Below are positions 36,680 to 45,367 of a stretch of DNA of 56,779 bases, in pieces. Below the pieces are notes generated by a model. It saw nothing but the letters and a program-made list of their open reading frames with translations, had not been told where the DNA came from and ran no database searches. The stretch spans positions 1-56,779 of the forward strand of contig JAKBCE010000027.1 of assembly GCA_021808195.1 (NCBI GenBank), read 5' to 3'. The translations under genes and the position numbers were made by a program. Each line of letters opens with the position of its first letter. Position 1 is the stretch's first letter. Source of the stretch: Pseudomonadota bacterium. Lineage in GTDB: Bacteria; Pseudomonadota; Gammaproteobacteria; Steroidobacterales; Steroidobacteraceae.

Positions 36680-37756
36680 ATGTCTACCAATAAGATGCAT
36701 GCCGTGTGGTTGACGGGCCATGGCGACGTTTCCGTCCTCGAATACCGCGAGGATGTACCGGTTCCGCAGCCGGGACCGGGTGAAGTGCGGGTGCGCGTCA
36801 GAGCCGCCGCGGTGAACAACACCGACATCAATCTGCGCATCGGCTGGTACTCCAAGCGCAGAGCGGCTGCCGGTGAGGGCGGCGACAGCGGTACGCTGAG
36901 TGCGCTCGAGGATGGGGGTTGGGGCGGCACGCCGGTCGTCTTTCCGCTCATCCAGGGGGCGGACGCGTGCGGTGAGATCGAGGCCGTCGGTCGCGACGTA
37001 CCGGCGGAGCGGATTGGCGAGCGGGTGCTCATCGATCCGGTGCTGCGGGCGACGGACGGCTCCGGTATGGCCGGGGCGCGCTACTTAGGCTCGGACTGCC
37101 ACGGCACGTTCGCCGAGTTCGTCTGCGTACCGGCGCAAAACGCACTGCGCATCCACAGTACGATGTCGGATGAGGAACTCGCGACGTTTCCGTGCTCGTA
37201 TCTTACCGCAGAGAATCTGCTGACCCGCGCTCAGGTCAGCGACGGCGAGACGATTCTCGTCACCGGCGCCTCCGGGGGCGTTGGCTCTGCAGCGGTGCAA
37301 CTCGCTCGCCGGCGGGGCGCACGAGTGATCGCGGTCGCCTCGGTGGAGAAATCGGCGGCATTGATGGCACTGGGGGCTGCCGAGGTGCTGGCGCGGGGCG
37401 AGGATTTGATGCGACGGCTCGGCGCCGAGTCGCTCGACGCGGTCATCGACGTCGTGGGCGGTCCATCGTTTACGGCTCTGCTCGGTATCCTCAAGCGCGG
37501 CGGGCGCTACGCCGTCGCCGGTGCAATTGGTGGGGCGCTGGTGACACTTGATCTGCGCACGGTGTACCTGAAGGATCTGACGCTGCATGGCTGTACCGTT
37601 GCACAGCCCGGCGTGTTTGCGCGCCTGGTCGGTTACATCGAGCGGGGTGAGATTCGCGCCGCGCTCGCCAAGACCTATCCATTGCGAGAATTGGCCGCGG
37701 CTCAGCAGGCATTTCTCGAGAAGGCGCACGTCGGAAAGATCGCCATCAGGGTCTGA
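36680..37756 (+). CDS. Quinone oxidoreductase-like MDR dehydrogenase
   Basis: The ATG at 36680 gives 358 residues. The N-terminal GroES-like domain (VPQPGPGEVRVRVRAAAVNNTD) is followed by a Rossmann NAD(P) domain with VTGASGGVGSAAVQLARRRGARV. The zinc ligands of true alcohol dehydrogenases are not evident, which favours the zeta-crystallin/quinone oxidoreductase group. It would reduce a quinone, enone or similar compound with NAD(P)H in the cytoplasm. It diverges from the XRE-cupin regulator and may be its target. Its role in methylamine metabolism is unknown. A strong hairpin follows the stop. Confidence 0.85.
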   Translation: MSTNKMHAVWLTGHGDVSVLEYREDVPVPQPGPGEVRVRVRAAAVNNTDINLRIGWYSKRRAAAGEGGDSGTLSALEDGGWGGTPVVFPLIQGADACGEIEAVGRDVPAERIGERVLIDPVLRATDGSGMAGARYLGSDCHGTFAEFVCVPAQNALRIHSTMSDEELATFPCSYLTAENLLTRAQVSDGETILVTGASGGVGSAAVQLARRRGARVIAVASVEKSAALMALGAAEVLARGEDLMRRLGAESLDAVIDVVGGPSFTALLGILKRGGRYAVAGAIGGALVTLDLRTVYLKDLTLHGCTVAQPGVFARLVGYIERGEIRAALAKTYPLRELAAAQQAFLEKAHVGKIAIRV

Positions 37757-37759
37757 GAC

Positions 37760-37792
37760 GCTGCGCGGTGCGGTCAAGCCGCACCGCGCAGC
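37760..37792. terminator. Strong bidirectional hairpin between convergent genes
   Basis: GCTGCGCGGTGCGG and CCGCACCGCGCAGC form a perfect 14-bp stem with a five-base loop. It lies three bases after the oxidoreductase stop and 13 bases from the convergent methyltransferase stop, so it probably ends both transcripts. Confidence 0.75.
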
Positions 37793-37805
37793 ACAGGTCT
37801 GCTTG

Positions 37806-39395
37806 TTACGCGCGCCGGATTTGCGGACTGCTCGCGGCGTCGCCCGCACGCATGACGCTGCGGGGCAGCTTGACCGGGAAGCGGGCGCGGATCGCCGCGT
37901 CGATCGCCTCGGGAATATGCTGCGGATAGTGGCCGGCGAGAATCTCGCGCACCTTGTGCGCCGCGCGCGCAATGATGTCGGTCGAGCCCTGTTCGGCCCA
38001 TTCGTTGGGGCTCTTGCGGTCGCCCACGCTCGGGTACAGGTACTCGCTCTGCATCAGCTGCAGCGTCTGCGAGGAGCCGAGGTAGTGTCCGGGGCCATTC
38101 AGACAGACGTCCTTGATCGTCTCGAACGAGAGCCGCTCCTCGTTGACTTCGATGCCCTTGATGGTGCGCTGCGTCATACCGATGATGTCGTTGTCGATGA
38201 CCAGGCTCTCCAACGAGAATCCGAGCAGGCTTGCATGCATGCCGGCGGATTCGTAAATGAGATTCACTCCAGCGTTGCCGACCAGCGCGTGATTCAGAGC
38301 CTTCTCGGCGCCGGCCTGTCCATCGGCGATTTTCGAGTCCGTCATGCCGGAGGCGGTGCCGCCGGTAAGGTCGTAGAAGTTGGCCATCTGTCCGGCTGCG
38401 GCCGAGAGCAGTGCCTGCTCGGGGCTGCCGCCGGACATCGCGCCGGTGCGCAGATCCGACACGAAGCACCAGGTGCCAAAAATCGCCGGATGGCCCGGGC
38501 GAATGGCATTCACGTAGACGAGGCCGGCGAGGCACTCGGCAACCTCCTGGGCGAGTGCGCCGGCCAGTGCGGCGGGCGCGGTCGCGCCGGCTTGGCCGGC
38601 CGACAGCAGCAACACGGGCATGCCACCCCGTACCGCAACCTCCAGGCAGCGACAGGCGTCGGTCGCGAATTTCATCGGCGGTACGACAAAGCAGTTCGAC
38701 TGGCTGACGAACGGACGCTCGCGCCATTTGTCCTCGCCGCCCGCGATCGCATGCAGCATCTCGAGCGAGGCGGCAAGATGCTCCGGTTGCACCCAGCTGC
38801 TGCCGACGTGCTTAGTCGTGCTCGACACCGCTGCGTAGCAGGTGTTGAAGTCCATCTCGTAAGGATCAGGGATGTCGCGCGGAACGACGGCACGCTGGAA
38901 GAAGTGGATGTGATCCATCGTGTCGACGACCCGACCGATGTCGTAGAGGTCCTGTATCTTTGATTCGCGGTAGGTTCCATCTGCCGCCACCACACTCACC
39001 GCCGCTCCGGCGGTGCCGAAGTAGGTGCGTTTGCCCCACGGTTCGAGGTCGTGGCGGGGGTCTTGTGCGTGCAGCACGAAGCGTCGGGCAGCCTTGGCGA
39101 GGGTGTCCTCGACCAGTGCCTGCGGAAACAACAGTCGATTGTGATCGCTGACCGTGCAGCCGGCACGCGTCAGAATTTCGACCCCCGAGGGCGGCGCGTC
39201 GGCGAGGCCGATCTCCGAGAGCAGCCGCAGTGCGGTTCTGTGAATCGCGAGGACGTCCGCTTCGCTGAGCGGGCGGAAGTTGCCGCTCGACATGCCCGGC
39301 CACACGGGCCGCAGATTGTCGGGCAGGGGACCGGCGCGCAGCGCTCGGCGTGCATCGCGCCCAGATCGTCGGGCTTTGGTTTGACACTCGCTCAC
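37806..39395 (-). CDS. MttB-superfamily methyltransferase without pyrrolysine (copy 1)
   Basis: The GTG at 39395 has GGGGAG seven bases upstream and gives 529 residues. A longer frame to 39608 adds non-family sequence. The protein belongs to the trimethylamine methyltransferase family (COG5598): RPLSEADVLAIHRTALRLL near the start, FGTAGAAVSVV, TKHVGSSW, PMKFATDACRCLE, LLSAGQAGATAPAALAG, NLIYESAGMHASLLG and SLVIDND. It has no in-frame amber codon, so it carries no pyrrolysine. Relatives such as MtgB demethylate glycine betaine, and others proline betaine or carnitine, passing the methyl to a corrinoid protein. Its neighbours are an aldehyde dehydrogenase and a hydroxyacid dehydrogenase, so the substrate may differ from that of copy 2. 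Confidence 0.86.
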   Translation of the reverse strand: MSECQTKARRSGRDARRALRAGPLPDNLRPVWPGMSSGNFRPLSEADVLAIHRTALRLLSEIGLADAPPSGVEILTRAGCTVSDHNRLLFPQALVEDTLAKAARRFVLHAQDPRHDLEPWGKRTYFGTAGAAVSVVAADGTYRESKIQDLYDIGRVVDTMDHIHFFQRAVVPRDIPDPYEMDFNTCYAAVSSTTKHVGSSWVQPEHLAASLEMLHAIAGGEDKWRERPFVSQSNCFVVPPMKFATDACRCLEVAVRGGMPVLLLSAGQAGATAPAALAGALAQEVAECLAGLVYVNAIRPGHPAIFGTWCFVSDLRTGAMSGGSPEQALLSAAAGQMANFYDLTGGTASGMTDSKIADGQAGAEKALNHALVGNAGVNLIYESAGMHASLLGFSLESLVIDNDIIGMTQRTIKGIEVNEERLSFETIKDVCLNGPGHYLGSSQTLQLMQSEYLYPSVGDRKSPNEWAEQGSTDIIARAAHKVREILAGHYPQHIPEAIDAAIRARFPVKLPRSVMRAGDAASSPQIRRA

Positions 39396-39534
39396 AATGC
39401 TCTCCCCGTGGTGAATGCCCCGGTGTGCCCCCGTGCTGCGCCGGCGTGGCCGGTGCAGGTTCCCGGTCGAAGGTGCGAACCGGACCGCTCCAATTGCACC
39501 GAGTCTGGCACGGGGGGTGCGCTGGTGCGGTGGA

Positions 39535-39558
39535 GATTTTCTACCGATCGGAAAATTT
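39535..39558. promoter_or_regulatory. AT-rich inverted repeat upstream of MttB copy 1
   Basis: ATTTTC (39536-39541) and GAAAAT (39551-39556) form a 6-bp inverted repeat with nine bases between. The right arm continues as GAAAATTTG preceded by GATCG. The arrangement resembles the repeat at 41311-41340, suggesting one regulator for both promoters. Confidence 0.4.
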
Positions 39559-39601
39559 GCTCTCTGCGCTGTGTCGAGCATGGGGCGGGCGGTCGCGTCC
39601 G

Positions 39602-39632
39602 CCCCCACCCGGGGTCCATCGCCGGGTGGGGG
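39602..39632 (-). terminator. GC-rich hairpin after the aldehyde dehydrogenase gene
   Basis: CCCCCACCCGG and CCGGGTGGGGG form a perfect 11-bp stem with a nine-base loop, 64 bases past the stop of the minus-strand aldehyde dehydrogenase gene. No T-run follows, so it may be an imperfect terminator or a leader structure. Confidence 0.5.
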
Positions 39633-39695
39633 CCTGCTCCTGCGGCCGCTCGGTGCTCGAGTCGAAGCGCCGCGACCCCGTACACGATGGGCTGC

Positions 39696-41129
39696 TCAGT
39701 CGACGTAGTAGCCGTTGATGACCTGGTACTCGAGGAATTCGACAAGCCCGTACGTGCCACCCTCCCGACCGTTACCGGACTGTTTGAAGCCGCCGAACGG
39801 CGCATCGTAGTCCTGGGGTGAGCCATTGAGGTAGACGCTGCCAGCCCGCAGCCGCTGCGCTACGCGGCGAGCCTTATCGAGGTCGCGCGTCTGCACGTAG
39901 GCGGCGAGTCCGTAGGGCGTGTCGTTGGCAATGGCCACGGCTTCCTCGAGCGTGCTGAATCGCAGCATCGCAAGGACCGGTCCAAAAATCTCCTCGCGCG
40001 CGACGCTCATGCTGTTGTTCACGTCGGCGAAGATCGTCGGTCGCACGTAGTATCCGACCTCGAACCCCGCCGGTCGGCCAGGTCCGCCGAGCGCAAGGCG
40101 CGCCCCCTCGGCGATGCCCTGCTCGATGCAGCGCTGGATTTTGTCAAACTGCATCCGCGAGGCGACCGGCCCGAGGTGCTTGCCGGGCTTGGTCGGGTCA
40201 TCGACCGCGATCGCCGTGCCGGCCGCGACCGCGATCTGCACGGCCCGGTCGTAGACCGAGTCCTCGACCAGCATCCGGGTCGGCGCATTGCAGGACTGGC
40301 CGGTATTGCTGAAGCAGTGGGCGACGCCGTTGCGCACCGCCACCTCGAGGTCGGCGTCGGCGAAGACAATATTGGGCGATTTGCCGCCGAGCTCCTGCGC
40401 GACGCGCTTGACGGTGTCCGCCGCGGCCTTGGCTACACTGATGCCTGCGCGCGTCGAGCCGGTGAAGGACATCATATCGACGTCCGCATGGACGGCCAGC
40501 GCATGGCCGACGCTCGGGCCGGTACCGTGCACCATGTTGAAGACGCCGGGCGGGAAGCCCGCCTCATGGACGAATTCGGCGAACACCTGTGCCGACAGTG
40601 GCGCCTGCTCACTCGGCTTGAGGATCACCGTGCAGCCGGCGGCGAGCGCCGGGGCAACCTTCGCGCAGACCTGATTCATGGGCCAGTTCCACGGGGTGAT
40701 GAGTCCGCAGATCCCCACCGGGGCGCGCAGTACCGCAGCACCGCCTCGCAGTCTGACCTGCCAGTCGAGGGCGCGCGCCGCGACCAGGGTCTCTTGGATG
40801 TGGCCCGTTCCGCTGGCCGCCTGGGCGCGGGCCGAAAGGTCGCGCGGTGCACCCATCTCGGTGGTGATCGCCTCGGCCATCTCGGCATAGCGCCGCTCGT
40901 AGACCGCCAGCAGCCGTTCGAGGCGTGCCAGGCGCTGTTCAAGCGGTTCGGCAGACCAGGCTGGGAAGGCGCGGTGGGCGGCAGCCACGGCGCGCTCAGC
41001 GTCGGTGGCGCTGCCCATCAGGATCTGCGCAACCGGCTGCTCGGTCGCGGGGTTGATGACCGCGAATCGGCCGGCATCATGCGCCGGTGCGACGAAGGCG
41101 CCATCGATATAGTGTTGCAGAGTCTTCAC
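39696..41129 (-). CDS. NAD(P)-dependent aldehyde dehydrogenase (copy 1)
   Basis: The GTG at 41129 with GGAG seven bases upstream gives 477 residues that begin at the natural family start (VKTLQHYIDGAFVAP). Catalytic Cys280 (SNTGQSCNAPTR) and general-base Glu247 (QELGGKSP) are present, so it oxidises an aldehyde to the acid. The substrate is not evident. It is divergent from a beta-hydroxyacid dehydrogenase gene and upstream of MttB copy 1 on the same strand, which suggests oxidation of an aldehyde formed from a quaternary amine or from its carbon skeleton. Betaine aldehyde itself is already served by the BetI-BetB fusion. Confidence 0.9.
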   Translation of the reverse strand: MKTLQHYIDGAFVAPAHDAGRFAVINPATEQPVAQILMGSATDAERAVAAAHRAFPAWSAEPLEQRLARLERLLAVYERRYAEMAEAITTEMGAPRDLSARAQAASGTGHIQETLVAARALDWQVRLRGGAAVLRAPVGICGLITPWNWPMNQVCAKVAPALAAGCTVILKPSEQAPLSAQVFAEFVHEAGFPPGVFNMVHGTGPSVGHALAVHADVDMMSFTGSTRAGISVAKAAADTVKRVAQELGGKSPNIVFADADLEVAVRNGVAHCFSNTGQSCNAPTRMLVEDSVYDRAVQIAVAAGTAIAVDDPTKPGKHLGPVASRMQFDKIQRCIEQGIAEGARLALGGPGRPAGFEVGYYVRPTIFADVNNSMSVAREEIFGPVLAMLRFSTLEEAVAIANDTPYGLAAYVQTRDLDKARRVAQRLRAGSVYLNGSPQDYDAPFGGFKQSGNGREGGTYGLVEFLEYQVINGYYVD

Positions 41130-41441
41130 GATGTCACTCCAGGTGGGGGTAACGGATACCAAGACGCTCCGGGGCACGTGCCGCTGCCGTCTCACCGCGA
41201 CGTCTCGTCCCGCTGACCCCTGAGCGTATCCCAGTGGCCGCCGGGATTGAAGGTCCGCGGCCATTTGGGCGCAGCGATGCCCGGACGCACAGCGGCTTTG
41301 TCAGATCGGCGAAAAAATTTGACTTGTCGCGGAATTTTTCCCGGCGCTAGCCTCACGACCCTGCTTGCGTGGCGCCGCTCGGCGCACCCTGGGGCGGCAT
41401 CTCTCGCCACTCGGGCCACTCGGATTCTTGGAGGTTCACAG
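41130..41441. other. Divergent promoter region of aldehyde and hydroxyacid dehydrogenase genes
   Basis: 312 bases without a gene. The AT-rich repeat at 41311-41340 lies within it, 101 bases before the hydroxyacid dehydrogenase start. TTGACT at 41319-41324 could be a -35 element, but no convincing -10 is found. Confidence 0.4.
41311..41340. promoter_or_regulatory. AT-rich inverted repeat between divergent dehydrogenase genes
   Basis: GAAAAA (41311-41316) and TTTTTC (41335-41340) form an inverted repeat within GAAAAAATTT and AATTTTTC. It is preceded by GATCGG, as at the 39535-39558 site. Its place in the divergent gap suits an operator. Confidence 0.4.
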
Positions 41442-42422
41442 GTGATCAGCACTCGTATCGGATTCATCGGCCTGGGCAATGTCGGCTCGAGCCTGGCGGG
41501 CAATCTGCTGCACAGCGGTATGGATCTGACGGTCCGCGATCTGAATGAGCAGATCGTGGCCGACTTCGTGAAGCGCGGCGCCAAGCACGCCGATTCGCCG
41601 AAGCAGATGGCCGAGCAGGTCGATGTGCTCATCACGTGCCTGCCGTCACCGGCGGCGAGTGCCGCGGTCATGGAGGGGGCCGATGGGGTTCTCGCCGGTC
41701 TGACCGCCGGCAAGATCTGGCTCGAGATGTCGACCACCGATGAGACCGAGATCCGCAGGCTCGCCGCGCTGGTCGAGGCCAAAGGGGCGCTCGCGATGGA
41801 CTGCCCGGTCTCGGGCGGTTGTCATCGGGCCGCCACCGGCAATATCTCGATCTTCGCCGGCGGTACGCGCGAGGCGTTTGAGCGGGTGCTGCCGCTGCTG
41901 AAGATTCTCGGCACGCAGATCCTGCACACCGGACCGTTGGGTTCGGCATCGGTGCTGAAGGTCATGACCAATTATCTGGCGACGGCGCACTTGGTTGCGC
42001 TGACGGAAGCCCTCACGACCATGAAGGTCGTCGGCATGGACATGAACACCGTGTACGAGGCGATCCGCATCTCCTCAGGCAACTCGTTCGTGCACGAGAC
42101 CGAGTCCCAGGTGATCCTCAACGGCAGTCGTGACATCAGCTTCACGATGGACCTCGTGATCAAGGACGTCGGTCTGTTCGATCAGATTGCTCGTGATCAC
42201 AAGGTGCCGCTCGAGCTCTCGCCGCTCATCCTCGGTATCTTCAAAGATGGCGCGACGCGCTATGGGCCCCGTGAGCTGTCGGACAACATCATCCGCCGGC
42301 TCGAGCAGGCCTGTTCGGTCGAGGTGCTCGGCACCGGCTTCCCGGCCAAAATGGTCGATGACAATCCGAAGGCCCCCGGCTACGAGGTGGTTCCGCGCGG
42401 CCGGGCGCGCCCGCCCGCCTGA
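41442..42422 (+). CDS. Beta-hydroxyacid dehydrogenase (3-hydroxyisobutyrate dehydrogenase family)
   Basis: The GTG at 41442 with GGAGG seven bases upstream gives 326 residues. The N-terminal Rossmann site is IGFIGLGNVGSSLAGNLL, the substrate-binding signature is DCPVSGGCHRAATGN, and the catalytic Lys lies in LKVMTNYLATAHLVALTEAL. This family oxidises or reduces 3-hydroxyacids and semialdehydes (3-hydroxyisobutyrate, tartronate semialdehyde, glyoxylate). The exact substrate cannot be told. It is transcribed away from the aldehyde dehydrogenase gene and ends 13 bases from a convergent LysR gene. Confidence 0.88.
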   Translation: MISTRIGFIGLGNVGSSLAGNLLHSGMDLTVRDLNEQIVADFVKRGAKHADSPKQMAEQVDVLITCLPSPAASAAVMEGADGVLAGLTAGKIWLEMSTTDETEIRRLAALVEAKGALAMDCPVSGGCHRAATGNISIFAGGTREAFERVLPLLKILGTQILHTGPLGSASVLKVMTNYLATAHLVALTEALTTMKVVGMDMNTVYEAIRISSGNSFVHETESQVILNGSRDISFTMDLVIKDVGLFDQIARDHKVPLELSPLILGIFKDGATRYGPRELSDNIIRRLEQACSVEVLGTGFPAKMVDDNPKAPGYEVVPRGRARPPA

Positions 42423-42435
42423 TCGGCGCGCACGC

Positions 42436-43341
42436 TCAGCGCGTCGGTTGGGCGCCGGTGAGAAATTCGATGAAGGCGGCGACCCGCGGCGTCTCGCGGA
42501 CCTCCCGGCGGCAGATCAGACCCCAGCCGCCGGGGCCCTGCGCCTCGTGAGCGACCGGCCGCACGAGCCGTCCCGAGGCGAGCTCGGCATCGACGAACGG
42601 GCCGTTGACCAGTGCCACGGCGTTGCCATCGAGGGCGAATTCAAGTGCCAGCGCGAGGGTGTCGACGACCAGTTGGGAGTTCGGCTTGTACGGTACGCCG
42701 GCTGCTTCGAACCACAGGTCCCACTGCCGGCTCTCGGAGTAGATGATCACGAGCGGCAGCTCGAGCAGGTCGCGCGGCTCGGGCTGCTCGGCAAGGCGCG
42801 CGCGCAGTTGCGGAGCACACACTGGGAAGAGCCGGTAGTCGAACAGGGGCTCCCAGCAGTACTCGCTCTGGGGTGGCGTCTCGCGATAGACCAGGCCGAC
42901 ATCTGCGAGCGACTCGTCAAATTCCCAGTCAGCCGCACAAGTCGAGAGCAGCAGCTTGATGTCGGGCCTTGTCTTGGAAAACGCGGTAATGCGCGGGGCG
43001 AGCCAGCGCAGCGAGGCGGTGACGTATGTCTGCACGCGCAGCGGCCGCTCCCGTCGTGCGCTGCGGATGGTTTCCGCTCCCTCGATCAGCAGCTCAAGCG
43101 CTTTGCGCGCGTAGCCGTAGAAGATCCGCCCTTCGGGCGTCGGAACGATGCTGCGGCCTTCGCGGGTAAACAGCTGGATGCCGAAGTCTTCCTCGAGCAG
43201 CTGGATCTGATAGCTGATCGCCGGGTGCGTCAGGCACAATTCGTCGGCCGCTTCTCGTACACTGTGCCGACGCGTCGTCACCTCGAAGCCCTTCAGGGCA
43301 TTGAGAGGGGGTAACTTGCGAAGATCAATCTTGTCGGTCAA
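42436..43341 (-). CDS. LysR-family regulator (GcvA-like)
   Basis: 301 residues. The start is TTG at 43341, with GGAGG a few bases upstream on the minus strand. The N-terminal PPLNALKGFEVTTRRHSVREAADELCLTHPAISYQI-like region (residues about 11-46) and the effector domain with LPLVIIYSES resemble GcvA, the glycine-cleavage activator, in layout. It diverges from aldehyde dehydrogenase copy 2 across 390 bases and probably regulates it. Glycine or another C1-related amino acid as effector is a guess from family resemblance. Confidence 0.87.
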   Translation of the reverse strand: MTDKIDLRKLPPLNALKGFEVTTRRHSVREAADELCLTHPAISYQIQLLEEDFGIQLFTREGRSIVPTPEGRIFYGYARKALELLIEGAETIRSARRERPLRVQTYVTASLRWLAPRITAFSKTRPDIKLLLSTCAADWEFDESLADVGLVYRETPPQSEYCWEPLFDYRLFPVCAPQLRARLAEQPEPRDLLELPLVIIYSESRQWDLWFEAAGVPYKPNSQLVVDTLALALEFALDGNAVALVNGPFVDAELASGRLVRPVAHEAQGPGGWGLICRREVRETPRVAAFIEFLTGAQPTR

Positions 43342-43731
43342 GACTCCTCCACAACGGAGACTCCCCGGATCACGTGCGCAGCACGAACCGCCTCGGGGCG
43401 AGCGAGCTGCTGTTGCGCTGGGGAGTGATATTGAACGATGCGCACGATCATCGGCTGCACGCGGTGCCGAGTCCGGCGGAACCTGCCGCCGGCGCGCTGC
43501 GGGCCGTGCCGGGAAGAATGCCGGGCGGTCTGTGCGCCGTCAATGTGCGCTCGGGCGCCGAGGCGGCCCGGGCGCGGCTCGTGGCAACGCGCGAGCAATG
43601 TGCCGCCCAGCAGTCAGTGACCGACTCCTCACTCGCGCAGCACGGCTTTCGAGCAGCACATTCGGGTGCAGGCTCGAGTGCGCCAGTCAGCTGCCGGGAC
43701 CGTCCGACTTTTGCCAATCCGGAGACCTCTT
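43342..43731. other. Divergent gap between LysR gene and aldehyde dehydrogenase copy 2
   Basis: 390 bases. A plus-strand frame from 43374 runs through it but has no family features and overlaps the next gene, so I do not call it. No AT-rich operator like those at 39.5 and 41.3 kb is visible. Confidence 0.4.
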
Positions 43732-45231
43732 ATGACGATTGAATACACCGCCAGCGAGTGGCATGCGCGGGCGAAGGCTCTGCGTTATGCCACGGGTCAC
43801 TTCATCGACGGCGAGCACGTCGATGCGCTCGCCAAGGGGCGCTTCACGGTGACCAACCCCGCGACCCTCGAACCGCTGTGCGAGGTGGCGGCCGGCACCG
43901 CCGCAGATATTGATCGCGCGGTTGCCGCCGGCCGCCGCGCGTTTGCGAGCGGCGTGTGGCGGCGCATGGCGCCGCGGGAGCGGCTGGCGATCCTGTCGCG
44001 CTACGCGCAGCTCATCGAGAAACATGCCGAGCGCTTCGCGCTGCTCGATACGCTCTGCATGGGCAAGCCGATCCGCGACATGCTCGCGGTCGATGTGCCG
44101 CAAGCGGTGCAGACCTTCGCCTACTTTGCCGAGTTGTGCGACAAGGTTGACGGGGCGGTCACTGCGACTGCTGCGGATGCGTTTCACTATATCCTGCGCG
44201 AGCCGCTTGGCGTTGTTGGCTGCATCGTGCCGTGGAACTATCCGCTGCTGATGGCAGCCTGGAAGGTCGCGCCAGCGCTCGCGGCCGGTAATTCGGTGGT
44301 GCTGAAGCCGGCCGAGCAGTCGCCGCTTTCCGGGTTGCTCATGGCCGAGCTGTTCATCGAAGCGGGCGGGCCCCCGGGGGTCTTCAACGTCGTCAATGGT
44401 CTCGGCGAGGCTTCTGGCGCGGCACTGGCGCTGCACGCCGATGTCAACAAGATTGCGTTCACCGGTTCGACCGAGATCGGCAAACTCATGCTGACGTATG
44501 CCGGGAAGTCCAATCTCAAACGTGTCAGTCTCGAGTGCGGGGGCAAGTCGCCGCAGATTTTTCTCGCCGACCTCGAAAATCTCGACCGTGCCGTCAACTA
44601 TGCGATCAATGGGATCTTCGGCAACATGGGCGAGGTGTGCAATGCCGGCTCGCGGCTGCTCATTGACAAGCCGATTGCGCAGGCCTTTGTCGAGCGCTTT
44701 GTCGAACTCGGTCGCGCGGCCTACCGGCCGGGCGACCCGCTCGATCCGCAGACGAATCTCGGGCCGCTCGTCACCGCCAGCCACCGTGCGCGCGTGGTGT
44801 CGTACATCGAGCGCGGGCGCAGCGAAGGCGCTTGCATCGAGTTCGGCGGGGATGTGCCGGCACTGGCTGGCAGCTACGTCAATCCGACTCTGTTCTCGGG
44901 GGTCGATAACCGGATGACGATTGCGCGGGAGGAAATCTTCGGCCCCGTGGCGGCGGCGATCGAGGTCGATGGCCTCGATGAGGCGATTCAGGTCGCCAAC
45001 GACTCGATCTACGGACTCGCCGCAGCGGTCTGGACGCGCGACTTGAACAGCGCCCATCGTGCGGTGCGCGATCTCGAGGCGGGCGTCATCTGGGTCAACT
45101 GCTTCGACCACGGCGATATGACTCAGCCCTTCGGTGGCTACAAGCAGTCCGGGCAGGGGCGTGATAAGTGTCTGGAAAGTCTGCTGTCGTATACCCAGAC
45201 CAAGTCCGCGTGGATCCATCTGGGTAGCTGA
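43732..45231 (+). CDS. NAD(P)-dependent aldehyde dehydrogenase (copy 2, aminoaldehyde type)
   Basis: The ATG at 43732 with GGAG seven bases upstream gives 499 residues. Catalytic Cys303 (GNMGEVCNAGSR) and Glu268 (SLECGGKSP) are present, and WNYP and KPAEQSPL mark the cofactor region. The Cys region resembles that of PuuC-like aminoaldehyde and hydroxyaldehyde dehydrogenases. Likely role: oxidation of an aminoaldehyde to an amino acid in the cytoplasm. Together with copy 1 and BetB this makes three full aldehyde dehydrogenases near the methyltransferase genes, suggesting several side chains are processed. A GC-rich hairpin follows 27 bases after the stop. Confidence 0.9.
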   Translation: MTIEYTASEWHARAKALRYATGHFIDGEHVDALAKGRFTVTNPATLEPLCEVAAGTAADIDRAVAAGRRAFASGVWRRMAPRERLAILSRYAQLIEKHAERFALLDTLCMGKPIRDMLAVDVPQAVQTFAYFAELCDKVDGAVTATAADAFHYILREPLGVVGCIVPWNYPLLMAAWKVAPALAAGNSVVLKPAEQSPLSGLLMAELFIEAGGPPGVFNVVNGLGEASGAALALHADVNKIAFTGSTEIGKLMLTYAGKSNLKRVSLECGGKSPQIFLADLENLDRAVNYAINGIFGNMGEVCNAGSRLLIDKPIAQAFVERFVELGRAAYRPGDPLDPQTNLGPLVTASHRARVVSYIERGRSEGACIEFGGDVPALAGSYVNPTLFSGVDNRMTIAREEIFGPVAAAIEVDGLDEAIQVANDSIYGLAAAVWTRDLNSAHRAVRDLEAGVIWVNCFDHGDMTQPFGGYKQSGQGRDKCLESLLSYTQTKSAWIHLGS

Positions 45232-45258
45232 CGGGTGCCGATTCAGTGAGATTTCTCC

Positions 45259-45286
45259 ATCCGCGCCCCGGATGCGGGGCGCGGAT
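45259..45286 (+). terminator. Hairpin after aldehyde dehydrogenase copy 2
   Basis: ATCCGCGCCCC and GGGGCGCGGAT form a perfect 11-bp stem with a six-base loop 27 bases after the stop codon. No T-run follows. Confidence 0.55.
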
Positions 45287-45367
45287 CGAGAGGGCCGTGC
45301 GAACGGCAGGAGCCGGCGCACAGCGCCAGAGGCACTGTACGTGGCGGGCGGGCGAACCGGCTTGCTC

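Larger units (their letters stand above)
39396..39695. other. Leader region between aldehyde dehydrogenase and MttB copy 1
   Basis: 300 bases without a gene. It holds the AT-rich repeat at 39535-39558 and a strong hairpin at 39602-39632, both listed separately. It probably serves as terminator of the upstream gene and promoter of the methyltransferase gene. Confidence 0.5.

Noticed and set aside
39696..41129. Aldehyde dehydrogenase copy 1 as a second betaine aldehyde dehydrogenase
   Set aside because: Its sequence is no closer to BetB than to other aldehyde dehydrogenases, and its gene is away from betA.
43374..43742. Possible small gene in the LysR-aldehyde dehydrogenase gap
   Set aside because: Low-complexity Ala/Arg-rich translation, overlap with the next gene and no family match.
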